Below the pieces are notes generated by a model. It was not told the origin of the DNA and did not search any database. It saw nothing but the letters and a program-made list of their open reading frames with translations. A stretch of DNA of 64,000 nt from positions 1 through 64,000 of the forward strand of contig CAVWLJ010000006.1 of assembly GCA_963755755.1 (NCBI GenBank). The letters are read 5' to 3'. A program made the translations under genes and the position numbers. Below are positions 8,497-17,492 of this stretch, piece after piece; the first letter of the stretch is position 1; each line of letters opens with the position of its first letter. The DNA comes from DATKNA01 sp963755755. Lineage in GTDB: Bacteria; Actinomycetota; Actinomycetes; Actinomycetales; Kineosporiaceae.

Positions 8497-9726
8497 ATGA
8501 CCTCGACGAACTTCGACCCCATCGGCTACAAGCGCTCGACTCACGATCAATGGCAGGCGGCGGCCGGGGCCTGGCGCCGGTGGCAGCCGGTGATCGACGG
8601 CTGGCTCCGCGAGGGCACCGATCTGATGCTTGACCTCGCGGGGGTGCAGGCCGGAGCCCGGGTGCTCGACGTCGCCGCCGGGGCCGGTGGGCAGAGCTTC
8701 GCCGCGGCGCGACGGGCGGGGCCGCAGGGCGGGGTGCTTGCGACGGACCTCTCCGAGAATCTCGTGCAGTACCTGGAACAGGACGCGGCGGCCGCCGGCC
8801 TGACCCAGGTGCGTGCGGCGGTCATGGACGCCGAGGACCTGCGCGTGTCGCCGGAGCGGTTCGACGCTGTGATCTGTCGTCTCGGGCTCATCTACCTGCC
8901 GAACCGCGAGGCCGCCCTCCGGGGCATTCGCGCGGCCCTGAGGCCGGGCGGGCGTCTGGGGGCGATCGTCTACTCCACACCCGAGGCGAACCGATTCTTC
9001 TCCGTGCCCGTGTCGATCATTCGGCGCGCGGCGCAGCTCCCCCCTCCGCTGCCGGGACAGCCCGGTCCGTTCAGCCTCGGCACCGAGGACGTTCTGAGGC
9101 GCGAGCTCGAGGCAGCGGGCTTCGTCGACGTCGACGTCCGCGCGCTTGCGGCTCCGTTGCGGCTGGCGTCGGCGGCGGAATGCGTGCGCTTCGAGCGCGA
9201 GTCGTTCGGGGCGCTGCACCAGATGCTCGCCGGGCTGAGCGCCGACTCCCAGGCCGCGGTGTGGCAGGAGGTCACCGACGCCCTGACGGAGTTCGAAGCA
9301 CCCGACGGTTTCGAAGCCCCCTGCGAGCTGCTCGTGGTCGCCGCCGCGAGGGGAAAGGCGGCCGGCATGGAGCCCACCGGCATCAAGGCCAATCTGTCCG
9401 TTTCGGACATCGGCGAGGCGCGCGCCTTCTACACGGACTACCTGGGGCTCAGCGTCGAGGAGTTCGACATGGGCTGGGTCGCCCGGTTCCGGTCCCCCGA
9501 CGGTCGCGCCGTCGTCCAGCTCGTCACGCACGACGCCACCGCCCCCGACGACTCCGTGATCTCGGTCAACGTCGGCGACCAGGTCGACGAGGCCTACGCG
9601 GAAGCCGTGCGACGAGGGTTCGAGATCGTCCACCCGCTGACGACGGAACCGTGGGGCATCAGGAGGTTCCTGGTCCGCGCCCCCGACGGCAACGTGATCA
9701 ACATCAACAGTCACCGCGACGACTGA
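8497..9726 (+). CDS. SAM methyltransferase fused to a VOC (glyoxalase) domain
   Basis: A 409-residue two-domain protein. Residues 1 to about 285 form a class I methyltransferase with the SAM motif VLDVAAGAGGQS, LATDLSENL and a post-motif RLGLIYLPN. Residues from about 290 onward form a vicinal oxygen chelate domain (NLSVSDIGEARAFYTDYLGL to VRAPDGNVININS) as in glyoxalase and bleomycin-resistance proteins. The ATG at 8497 follows GAGGAGG by six bases and is preferred over an upstream in-frame start at 8380. An internal ATG at 9367 stands at the domain boundary with a weak GAGGGG before it, so the fusion could reflect loss of a stop between two coupled genes. The joined activity is unknown. Confidence 0.8.
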   Translation: MTSTNFDPIGYKRSTHDQWQAAAGAWRRWQPVIDGWLREGTDLMLDLAGVQAGARVLDVAAGAGGQSFAAARRAGPQGGVLATDLSENLVQYLEQDAAAAGLTQVRAAVMDAEDLRVSPERFDAVICRLGLIYLPNREAALRGIRAALRPGGRLGAIVYSTPEANRFFSVPVSIIRRAAQLPPPLPGQPGPFSLGTEDVLRRELEAAGFVDVDVRALAAPLRLASAAECVRFERESFGALHQMLAGLSADSQAAVWQEVTDALTEFEAPDGFEAPCELLVVAAARGKAAGMEPTGIKANLSVSDIGEARAFYTDYLGLSVEEFDMGWVARFRSPDGRAVVQLVTHDATAPDDSVISVNVGDQVDEAYAEAVRRGFEIVHPLTTEPWGIRRFLVRAPDGNVININSHRDD

Positions 9727-11011
9727 TCACGCCGGGACGGCGACGACGGCCGCCCGCGGGCGTGCCAGGACGAGCAGCCCGACCATCGAGGCAGCGGCGC
9801 CGAGGATCAGAAGGACGGCCATCGGGACTGCGGTGTTCGCGCCGCCCAGACCGGCGATCGGGGCGACGAGCCCGGCGGCGACCCATTGCACGAAACCGAG
9901 GACAGCGGATCCGGTGCCGGGATGCTCCGGTACCTCAGCCGAGGCGAGCGCGCCCCCGTTCGGACCGATCAGCCCCTGCGCGCTCATCAGCACGAAGAAG
10001 CAGACCACGGCGAGCAGCATGCGGGGTGCTCCACCACACGGCGCCGGCGAGCATCACCGCGCCGGCGGCCAGGGCGGCGACCTGGCCCACGAGAATGACC
10101 TTCCGGGTGGCCACGCGCCCGGCGAGCCGGGCCGAGACGAGCGCGGCGAGGGTCATGCCGCCCGCATTGGCCGCGAAGTCGACGGAGTAGGCGATGGGCG
10201 ACATCCCGTTCATGCCCTGCAGCACGAACGCCGACGTCGCCACGTACGCGAAGAGCGCTCCCATCGCCGATCCGCTGACGAGCAGGTAGCCGAGGTAGCT
10301 CCGGCGCCCGAGAACCTCACGTCCGGCGACCGCGAACGCGGCGAACCCTCCGCCGTGCCGCCGCTCCGGCGGCAGGGACTCGGGGACGGCGGCGAGCACG
10401 CTGACGGTCATCGCGAGCCCGAGCGCGGCGACGACCCAGAACGAGACCCGCCAGTGCGTGAACTGCAGGATCACCGCGCCCAGCAGCGGCCCGACGATCG
10501 GCGCGATGCCGCCGACCCCGGCGATCACGTTGAGCACCCGGACCAGCCGGGCGCCGGTCGCCAGGTCGACGATCACCGCGCGACCGACGACCATCGCCCA
10601 GCCCCCGGTGAAGCCCTGGACGAACCGGGCCACCATCATGATCGCGATGGTGGGGGCGACCGCGCACGCCACGGACGCCAGGGTCATGAGCACGATGGCG
10701 ACGAGGAGCGGGCGGCGGCGGCCGCGCTGGTCCGACACCGGACCCCCGACGAGCTGCCCGAGGGCCATGCCCGCGAAGAAGGTCGTCAGCGTCAGCTGGA
10801 CGCCGGTGGCGGTGGCGGACAGATCGGCCGCGACCCGGGGGAACGCCGGGACGTACATGTCCGTCGCCAGCGGTGCGATCGCGGTCAGGAAGATCACGGT
10901 CGCGACCAGCGCCGACGTGAGCCCGGCTTGGCGGGCGGCCGCCGTGGGGACGGGCCTCGCCGGGTGCGGGGCCTCGCGCTCGCCCTCCGGCGCGTACGTC
11001 ACGCCGGACAT
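9727..11011 (-). CDS. MFS multidrug efflux transporter (Bcr/CflA type), frameshifted
   Basis: A twelve-helix drug:proton antiporter of the Bcr/CflA group. The first half shows LATDMYVPAFPRVAADL and the loop GGPVSDQRGRRRPLL, and RFVQGFTGGWAMVVGRAVIVD is typical of helix 4-5. The frame breaks near 10025 and continues in an adjacent frame with FFVLMSAQGLIGPNGGALA to the stop at 9727. The span is 1,285 bases, one more than a multiple of three. An ATG at 11011 with GGAGG five bases upstream is preferred to a GTG at 11029 that overlaps the preceding gene's TGA. It lies directly downstream of the alcohol dehydrogenase and is probably cotranscribed with it. Confidence 0.8.
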
Positions 11012-11025
11012 CGGTTCCTCCGGGG

Positions 11026-12048
11026 TCACGGTCGCAGCAGGACTTTGATCGCCTGGCGCTCGTCCATGGCCCGGTAACCGGCGGCCGCTTCGTCGAGCGG
11101 CAGCTCGAGGTCGAAGACGGTCCCGGGGTCGATGCGGCGGTCCCAGATCAGGTCGATGAGCTCGGGCAGGAAGCGGCGCACCGGGGCGGGGCCGCCGTGC
11201 AGGTGGACGTGGGAGAAGAACAGCTCCTCGCCGTCCAGCTCCACGCCGTGGGCGACGCCGACGTAGCCGACGGAACCACCGGGCCGGGTCGACCGGATCG
11301 CCTGCATCATCGACTCCTGCGTGCCCACGGCCTCGACGACCGAGTGCGCACCCAGCCCGTCGGTCAGGTCCTTGATGCGTGCCACGCCGTCGTCGCCGCG
11401 CTCGGTGACGATGTCCGTGGCGCCGTAGGCGATCGCGAGCTCCTGGCGGGACGCGTGCCGGCTCATCGCGATGACGCGCTCCGCGCCGAGCTGCCGGGCC
11501 GCGAGCACGGCGAGCAACCCCACCGCGCCGTCACCCACGACCGCCACCGTCTTCCCCGGCCCGGCCGCCGCCGCGACCGCACCGAACCATCCGGTGCCGA
11601 GGACGTCCGAGGCGGCCAGGAGGCTCGGGATCAGGTCGGGGGCGGGGTTCTCCGGGGTGGCGACCAGGGTCCCGTCCGCGAGCGGTACGCGGAGGTACTC
11701 GGCCTGGGCCCCCTCGGCGCCCACCGGCTGACGGTGGACGCAGGAGCTCTGGTAGCCGGCCCGGCAGATCTCGCAGGTGTTGTCGGACGCGAAGAACGAC
11801 CCGACCACGAACTGGCCGGGCCGGATGGTCGTGACCTCGTCGCCGACCTCCTCGACGATGCCGACGTACTCGTGACCCATCGGCGACGGCTCCTTGACCG
11901 CGTCGACCCCGCGGTAGGGCCACAGGTCGGAGCCGCAGATGCACGTCGCGGCCAGCCGGAGGACGGCGTCCGTCCGCGCCTGGATCTTCGGGTCGTCGCG
12001 CTCCTCCACGCGTACGTCACCGGGGGCGTGCAGGACGACGCCTCGCAT
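11026..12048 (-). CDS. Zinc-dependent medium-chain alcohol dehydrogenase
   Basis: A 340-residue medium-chain dehydrogenase/reductase. The catalytic zinc site is visible as CICGSDLW and GHEYVGIVEEVG, a Cys-rich lobe (NTCEICRAGYQSSC) stands where the structural zinc normally binds, and the nucleotide-binding motif is VAVVGDGAVGLLAV. The oxidised substrate is unknown. The ATG is supported by GAGGAG six bases upstream. The gene leads a two-gene unit with the MFS pump and is transcribed away from the MmyB-type regulator at 12180, across a 131-base region that contains an operator-like palindrome, so regulation by that protein is likely. Confidence 0.85.
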   Translation of the reverse strand: MRGVVLHAPGDVRVEERDDPKIQARTDAVLRLAATCICGSDLWPYRGVDAVKEPSPMGHEYVGIVEEVGDEVTTIRPGQFVVGSFFASDNTCEICRAGYQSSCVHRQPVGAEGAQAEYLRVPLADGTLVATPENPAPDLIPSLLAASDVLGTGWFGAVAAAAGPGKTVAVVGDGAVGLLAVLAARQLGAERVIAMSRHASRQELAIAYGATDIVTERGDDGVARIKDLTDGLGAHSVVEAVGTQESMMQAIRSTRPGGSVGYVGVAHGVELDGEELFFSHVHLHGGPAPVRRFLPELIDLIWDRRIDPGTVFDLELPLDEAAAGYRAMDERQAIKVLLRP

Positions 12049-12070
12049 GTCAGTCTCCTCGATCGGGTTC

Positions 12071-12087
12071 GTCTGGTGCTACCAGAC
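12071..12087. promoter_or_regulatory. Operator-like inverted repeat GTCTGGT-N3-ACCAGAC
   Basis: A perfect 7-bp inverted repeat with a 3-base spacer lies between the divergent dehydrogenase and regulator genes, 23 bases upstream of the dehydrogenase ATG. A second palindrome, CTCTCGAGAG, is at 12117-12126. Both are candidates for binding by the adjacent regulator. Confidence 0.45.
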
Positions 12088-12179
12088 AACCTGCCCGCGC
12101 CGGCCCGAAGAAGTCCCTCTCGAGAGGTGTACTGACAGGGCATCCCAGACATCTCGCTCGGGCACGTACCGTCGCTCCC

Positions 12180-13061
12180 GTGGACAACCGAGCCGAGGTC
12201 CGTGAGTTCCTGGTCTCGCGCCGGGCGAAGGTGGCGCCGGGTCAGGTCGGCCTGCCGGACGACGGACGCCGGCGGGTGCCGGGGCTGCGCCGGAGCGAGG
12301 TCGCCGTCCTGGCCGGGGTCAGCATCGAGTACTACTCGAAGCTGGAGCGCGGCGCCCTGGGCGGCGTCTCCGCCGGCGTCCTCGACGCGATCGCGCGGGC
12401 GCTCCAGCTGGACGCAGCCGAACGCACCCACCTGTTCCACCTCGCGCAGGCCGCCGACGGCACCACGGCACTCATGCGACCGAGGCGGCGCTCGACGAAG
12501 CGATGGTCCGCACGCCCGGGCCTGCAATGGACGCTGGACGCCATCACCACCGGCCCCGCGATCGTCGGCAATGCCCGTATGGACCTGCTCGCCGCCAACC
12601 ATCTCGGCCGGGCCCTCTACTCCGACCTCTACGCCGAGCCGGACGCGCAGCCGAACTTCGCGCGCTTCACCTTCCTCGACAGCGCCTCGCGCCGGTTCTA
12701 CCCCGACTGGGACTTCTTCGCCGACATCTCCGTCGCCATGCTCCGGACCGCCGCCGGTCGTGACCCGCACGACAAGGGGCTGCACGATCTCGTCGGGGAG
12801 CTGTCCACCCGCAGCGAGGAGTTCCGCCGCCGCTGGAGCGCCCACGACGTCCGGATCCACGCGGCCGGGGTGAAGCACTTCCACCACCACGCGGTGGGGA
12901 GCCTCACGCTGGCCTACGAGAGCCTCGACGTGGTCGCCGAACCCGGCCTGACCCTGACGATCTACGCCGCCGAACCGGGCTCCGCCACCGAGCAGTCCCT
13001 CCTCCTCCTCTCCGCCTGGGCGGCCACCCAGGAGTTCCGTCCCGAGATCCACTCTTCGTGA
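12180..13061 (+). CDS. XRE-type regulator with MmyB-like ligand-binding domain
   Basis: A 293-residue transcription regulator. Residues about 5-85 contain the helix-turn-helix with the hallmark VPGLRRSEVAVLAGVSIEYYSKLERG, and residues about 105-285 match the MmyB-like ligand-binding domain, ending SAWAATQEFRPE. In actinobacteria such proteins often sit next to and control an oxidoreductase gene. Here the divergent neighbour is an alcohol dehydrogenase with an efflux pump. The GTG start has no clear ribosome-binding site, so a leaderless transcript is possible. The next gene starts 10 bases after its stop, suggesting an operon with the cupin. Confidence 0.85.
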   Translation: MDNRAEVREFLVSRRAKVAPGQVGLPDDGRRRVPGLRRSEVAVLAGVSIEYYSKLERGALGGVSAGVLDAIARALQLDAAERTHLFHLAQAADGTTALMRPRRRSTKRWSARPGLQWTLDAITTGPAIVGNARMDLLAANHLGRALYSDLYAEPDAQPNFARFTFLDSASRRFYPDWDFFADISVAMLRTAAGRDPHDKGLHDLVGELSTRSEEFRRRWSAHDVRIHAAGVKHFHHHAVGSLTLAYESLDVVAEPGLTLTIYAAEPGSATEQSLLLLSAWAATQEFRPEIHSS

Positions 13062-13071
13062 GAGAGGCACC

Positions 13072-13488
13072 GTGCAGCTGACCCGTAGCTCTGTCGCCAC
13101 CGCCAAGGGGCCCGCCGACTGGTTCACCGGCGACGTCTACATCGACGCCGTCGCCGCCTCACCGGCGCCGTCCCGGGTGCAGGCCAACCTGGTCCACTTC
13201 ATGCCGGGGGCGCGCACGGCCTGGCACCGGCACCCGCTCGGGCAGACGTTGTTCGTCACCGAGGGCGTCGGCCTGGTCCAGCGCCGGGGCGCCCCGGTCG
13301 AGGTCATCCGCCCCGGCGACCGTGTCTACATCGAGCCGGACGAGGAGCACTGGCACGGCGCCACCGCGACCCGCCTCATGGTCCACATCGCGCTCAACGA
13401 GGTCGACGCGGAGCACGTCGCGGCGCACTGGGGCGAGCACGTCACCGACGAGGAGTACGCCGCCGCCCCTTCGGTGCCGGCGGCCTGA
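13072..13488 (+). CDS. Cupin-domain protein
   Basis: A 138-residue single-domain cupin. The first cupin motif is seen as GARTAWHRHPLGQTLFVTEG with the two metal-binding His and a Gln, and the second as PGDRVYIEPDEEHWHGA. Such small cupins bind a metal and act as isomerases, decarboxylases or sensors; the substrate is unknown. It starts at GTG 10 bases after the regulator stop and is preceded by GAGAGAGG, so it is very likely cotranscribed with the regulator. It may work on the same compound as the divergent dehydrogenase. Confidence 0.8.
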   Translation: MQLTRSSVATAKGPADWFTGDVYIDAVAASPAPSRVQANLVHFMPGARTAWHRHPLGQTLFVTEGVGLVQRRGAPVEVIRPGDRVYIEPDEEHWHGATATRLMVHIALNEVDAEHVAAHWGEHVTDEEYAAAPSVPAA

Positions 13489-13643
13489 CCGGCGAGATAG
13501 CCCGTCCGCCCGGCCGAACGGCGCCCGGCGAGTCCTTCACCGTGCCCCGGGGAGGGCGAGGAAACTAGGCTCCCGCTCGGACAGGACGTCCCGGCGCGCC
13601 ACGAAACCGTGGATGGCGAGAGAGCGACGGCGAAAGAGCGGTT

Positions 13644-15312
13644 GTGGCGAGCAGATCGGTGGCGCTGCCCCTGCAGGGCGAGGCCACCCCTGCACGCGCC
13701 GGCGACCGTTCGCGCCCGCGGTGGAAGGCGGCGCCGGCCGCGGCGGTCGTGGCCGTGATCGGTCTCGCCATCACGCTGGCGTCCACGGGTTCCGCCGCGG
13801 TTCTCGACCGTAGGAACGAGCGCAGCCTGCTGGACGTCCAGACGCGACAGGCCGCGGCCGTCCTCGGTTCGACCGTCCTGCAGATCAGCCAGCCTCTGAT
13901 GGCGGCGGCAGAGATCGCCCAGGTGACGCAGGGCAACGCCACCGCCTTCCGGGAGTCCATCGGTGGCCAGACGGGCCCGCAGGGGCTCTTCGTCTCGGCC
14001 GTGCTCGTCGAGGTGCAGGGCACGGCGGTGCGGCCGCTCGCATCGGTCGGGATCGCGCCTCTCGTCGATCCGGTGAGCCAAGCGGGCGCGGCCTCGGTAC
14101 GCCGGGCCCTGGCGAGCCCCACGTTCGTCGTCACGGGCATCGGAGGCAGCCCGGTCAGTCGCGTCGGCTACGCCTACGCGACCGGCGGGAACACCCGCTA
14201 CGTGATCTACGCCGAGCGCGGGATCCCGCCGAACCATCGGGTTCCGGCGGAGAGCAACCCCGCCTTCGCCGACCTCCACTTCGCCACCTACATCGGCCCC
14301 GACGTGTCGGCCGCGAACCTCGCGACGACCGACGTCGACCCGGCGTCCCTCCCCCTCACCGGGGAGACCGCGCGCGAGACGGTTCCCTTCGGCGACACGA
14401 TGATCACTCTGGTCGCGACGGCGAGTCACCCCTTGGGCGGCTCTCTCGGCCGGCAGCTCCCCTGGATCTTCCTCGTCGGCGGCCTGTTGCTGACCGCGCT
14501 GGTCACGACCTGGACGACGCAGATGATCCGGCGCCGTGAGACGGCCGAACAGGACGCCGCGACGATCCAGGCCCTGTACGGCCGGCTCGACGGGCTCTAC
14601 GCCGAGCAGCGGACGATCGCCGAGACCCTGCAGCGCGCGCTGCTGCCGCGAGCCAACCCCCCCATCCCGGGTCTGGCGACGGCGTTCCGCTACGTCGCCG
14701 GTGCGCGACGGCGTGGACGTCGGCGGAGACTGGTACAGCGTCGTCAGGATCGACGACTCCCAGGTCGCGTTCGTCGTCGGCGACGTCTCCGGCCGGGGGG
14801 TCAGCGCCGCCGCCCTCATGGCCCGGCTGCGGTTCACCATCCGCGCCTACCTGCTCGAGGGGCACGGTCCGGACGTCGTCCTGCAGATGTGCGCGAACCA
14901 CATCGACATCGTCGAGGACGACCACTTCGCCACCGTCCTCGTCGGCCTGGTCGACCTCCCCACCCGAAGGGTCACCCTGGCCAACGCCGGCCACCCCGAG
15001 CCCCTCGTCGTCAGCGAGGGGAAGGCGGTGTACGCCTCGACCGAGGTCGGTCCGCCACTCGGAACCTCACCCGCCCGGTACCCGACGACCAGTTTCACGA
15101 TGCAGCGGGGCTCACTCCTGCTGGCCTACACCGACGGCATCGTCGAACGCCGGGACGAGCACCTCGACGTCGGGCTCGCCCGGCTGGCGGCCGCGGTCAC
15201 GGTGCTGGACACCCGGAACCTGGACGCCGGGCTCGACGAGGTCCTGCGCCGGATGGTGCCGACGGCCTCGGAGGACGACATCGCGCTGCTGGCCCTCGGC
15301 TGGACGCAGTGA
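13644..15312 (+). CDS. Membrane-anchored PP2C/SpoIIE phosphatase, frameshifted
   Basis: A sensor phosphatase of about 556 residues. After a short cytoplasmic N-terminus there is a membrane helix (about residues 30-52), an extracytoplasmic sensor region of about 210 residues resembling CHASE-type domains, and a second helix (about 270-292). A coiled stretch and ETLQRALLPRANPPIPGLA, the usual lead-in to SpoIIE/RsbU phosphatase domains, follow. The frame shifts near 14700 and resumes with VDVGGDWYSVVRIDD, VVGDVSGRGVSAAALM and LLAYTDGIVERR, which carry the metal-binding Asp residues. Such proteins dephosphorylate anti-sigma antagonists in stress signalling. The break is one base and probably an assembly error. 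Confidence 0.8.
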
Positions 15313-15331
15313 CGCGGCGCGAGCCGCAGCC

Positions 15332-16012
15332 TCAGCGCGACCGCGCGAACAGGCCGTAGAGCCGGGCGGCGAGCGGGTCGACCGCTGCGAGCACGAGCCA
15401 GACCAGGGGGGCGAAGTAGGCCAGCCCCGGCGGGACGGCGTACGCGACCGGGATCGCGAGCAGGTACACGACGACGACGAGGAGGCTCCGGACCAGCACC
15501 CGTCGCCGTTCGTCCACGCCGATGTGCGCCAGCCCCCGGCGCGGCGACGACATGTACCACCACAGCCGGGCGGAGAGGGCCGCGGTCACGGCCAGGACGA
15601 CGGCCGCCAGGGTCACCGCACCCGGCACGTCGCCGAACCGGAACAGGACGCCGGTGGCCACGGGCAGAGAGGTGATCGCCGCGAGGAAGAGGACCGTGCG
15701 CTCGATGAGGCCGACGTCCACGGCCTCCAGGGCCGACATCTGCCGGTGATGGACCAGCCAGAACCGGCTGGCGATGACGAACGCGGCGACGAAGACCCCG
15801 AGCCGCCCGAGCAGGTTGCCGACGTTGGCGTGGAAGCCGGCCGACGTGTCCGGGACGTCGTCCGGGATCCGGACGTCGAGCGCGAGCAGCGTCATCGAGA
15901 TGGCGAACACACCGTCGACGAGCGTGAGGAGCCGCTCGGGCCGGTAGAGGCCGCGATTGCGGTCGAGGGCCCGGGTGGAGTCGTCCGGCTCGGACTCGGT
16001 CACGGCACACAC
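15332..16012 (-). CDS. TMEM175-family (DUF1211) potassium channel-like protein
   Basis: A 226-residue protein with six predicted membrane helices. The first helix contains RLLTLVDGVFAISMTLLAL, matching the family motif R-x(3)-FSDxVFAI in altered form, with Val-Asp-Gly in place of Phe-Ser-Asp. Bacterial members form tetrameric potassium-selective channels. Helices near residues 60-85 (FVAAFVIASRFWLVHH) and 180-215 fit the family. The extreme N-terminus is uncertain because two start codons lie within ten residues. It converges on the phosphatase gene with only 19 bases between stops, and is divergent from the MFS gene at 16113. Confidence 0.75.
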   Translation of the reverse strand: MCAVTESEPDDSTRALDRNRGLYRPERLLTLVDGVFAISMTLLALDVRIPDDVPDTSAGFHANVGNLLGRLGVFVAAFVIASRFWLVHHRQMSALEAVDVGLIERTVLFLAAITSLPVATGVLFRFGDVPGAVTLAAVVLAVTAALSARLWWYMSSPRRGLAHIGVDERRRVLVRSLLVVVVYLLAIPVAYAVPPGLAYFAPLVWLVLAAVDPLAARLYGLFARSR

Positions 16013-16112
16013 CTATCGCATCAGCGCACGACCTCTCGTGCCGGGGGTGCATGAGCGGGCGCGAACGAGGCATGAACACCTTCTCGACACTCCGCAGGGA
16101 GAAGGAGGCGTC

Positions 16113-17396
16113 ATGTCCGTCGCCGCATCCGCTCCTCGACGGGCCCCGTTGACCGCCGACCAGCGCAGTTCCTTCCTCGCCGCCTTCCTCGGCTGGACCA
16201 TGGACGCGTTCGACTACTTCCTGGTCGTCCTCGTCTACGCCGAGATCGCGAAGGACTTCGGCGTCCCGCTGACCCAGATGGCGTTCCTCACCACCGCCAC
16301 GCTGCTCATGCGGCCCGTGGGCGCGTTCGTCTTCGGGCTGTGGGCGGACCGCGTCGGGCGCCGCACGCCGCTCATCGTGGACGTCTGCTTCTACAGCCTG
16401 TGCGGCTTCCTCTGCGCGTTCGCGCCGAACTTCGCCGTGCTGCTCGTGCTGCGTCTGCTGTACGGCATCGGCATGGGCGGGGAGTGGGGGCTCGGCGCAG
16501 CGCTGGCGATGGAGAAGATCCCGACGGAGCGCCGCGGCTTCTTCTCCGGCGTCCTGCAGGAGGGCTACTCGGTCGGCTACCTGCTCGCGAGCGTGGCGTT
16601 CCTGCTGGTCACGAACGTCGGCGGGCTGTCCTGGCGGTGGCTGTTCGGGCTGTCGATCATTCCCGCGCTCATCACCCTGGTCATCCGCGCGCGGGTGCGC
16701 GAGTCGGAGGTGTGGCAGGCGGCGCGGGAACGGCAGCGCCAGTCCCGGACGCCGGCCCGCGCCATCTTCGCCAACCCCGCGATCTGGCGGCGCTTCGTCT
16801 ACCTGGTGCTGCTCATGACGGCGTTCAACTGGATGAGCCACGGCACGCAGGACATCTACCCGACCTTCCTCAAGGAGGGCCTGGACATCCCCAGCGCGAC
16901 CGCGACCTGGATCGTCATCGGGTACAACATCGGCGCGATCATCGGCGGCACCGTCGTCGGTGCCCTGTCCGAACGCTTCGGCCGGCGTCGCATGATCGTC
17001 CTGTGCGCCGTGCTCGGGCTGCCGCTCGTGCCGATCTTCGCGTACTCGACCACGGTCGGCTGGCTGGCGCTCGGCTCGTTCCTCATCCAGGTGTGCGTGC
17101 AGGGCGCCTGGGGCGTCATCCCCGCCCACCTCACCGAGCTCAGCCCGGACGAGATCCGTGGCTTCTACCCGGGCGTGACGTACCAGCTCGGCAACTGCCT
17201 GGCCGCCTTCAACCTGCCGATCCAGCAGGCCCTGGCCAAGTCGCACGGGTATCCGTTCGCCCTGGCGGCGACGATCGTGCCCGTCTTCATCGCGGTGGCG
17301 GTCCTGACCGCCCTCGGCTCGGAGGCCCGCGGCATCCGGTTCGGCAGCACCGAGAGTTCGGCCATCCGGACGCCGGAGGCGCCGGCCCGGGTCTGA
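16113..17396 (+). CDS. MFS carboxylate/sugar-acid transporter
   Basis: A 427-residue major facilitator of the metabolite:proton symporter group that includes lactate, shikimate and sialate carriers. The start of helix 1 reads FLGWTMDAFDYFLVVLVYAEIAKDFG. The conserved loop ADRVGRRTPL follows helix 2, RLLYGIGMGGEWGLG forms helix 4, and the second-half loop SERFGRRRM is present. About twelve hydrophobic segments are visible. The ATG at 16113 has AAGGAGG five to six bases upstream and is preferred to earlier in-frame codons. A monocarboxylate substrate is plausible. A large inverted repeat begins six bases after its stop codon. Confidence 0.8.
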   Translation: MSVAASAPRRAPLTADQRSSFLAAFLGWTMDAFDYFLVVLVYAEIAKDFGVPLTQMAFLTTATLLMRPVGAFVFGLWADRVGRRTPLIVDVCFYSLCGFLCAFAPNFAVLLVLRLLYGIGMGGEWGLGAALAMEKIPTERRGFFSGVLQEGYSVGYLLASVAFLLVTNVGGLSWRWLFGLSIIPALITLVIRARVRESEVWQAARERQRQSRTPARAIFANPAIWRRFVYLVLLMTAFNWMSHGTQDIYPTFLKEGLDIPSATATWIVIGYNIGAIIGGTVVGALSERFGRRRMIVLCAVLGLPLVPIFAYSTTVGWLALGSFLIQVCVQGAWGVIPAHLTELSPDEIRGFYPGVTYQLGNCLAAFNLPIQQALAKSHGYPFALAATIVPVFIAVAVLTALGSEARGIRFGSTESSAIRTPEAPARV

Positions 17397-17401
17397 CCGG
17401 C

Positions 17402-17492
17402 GTGCACCCGTCGTCCGGCGTTGCACGCGTTGTCGGCACTCGCGGGCCCTTTTAACCCCGACAACGCGTGCATCTGCGCACAACGGGTGCAC
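17402..17492. repeat. Large imperfect inverted repeat (two ~36-base arms)
   Basis: Two arms of about 36 bases face each other around a 21-base centre. Inner arms 17422-17436 and 17458-17472 are perfect complements of 15 bases, outer arms 17402-17411 and 17483-17492 of 10 bases. It lies six bases past the MFS stop and just ahead of the truncated permease. It could be a terminator or a dispersed palindromic element. Confidence 0.6.

Noticed and set aside
15126..17492. A minus-strand frame of 788 codons across the MFS and TMEM175-like region
   Set aside because: It is antisense to a well-supported MFS gene, shows no family sequence and ends in phosphatase antisense; a shadow of high GC.
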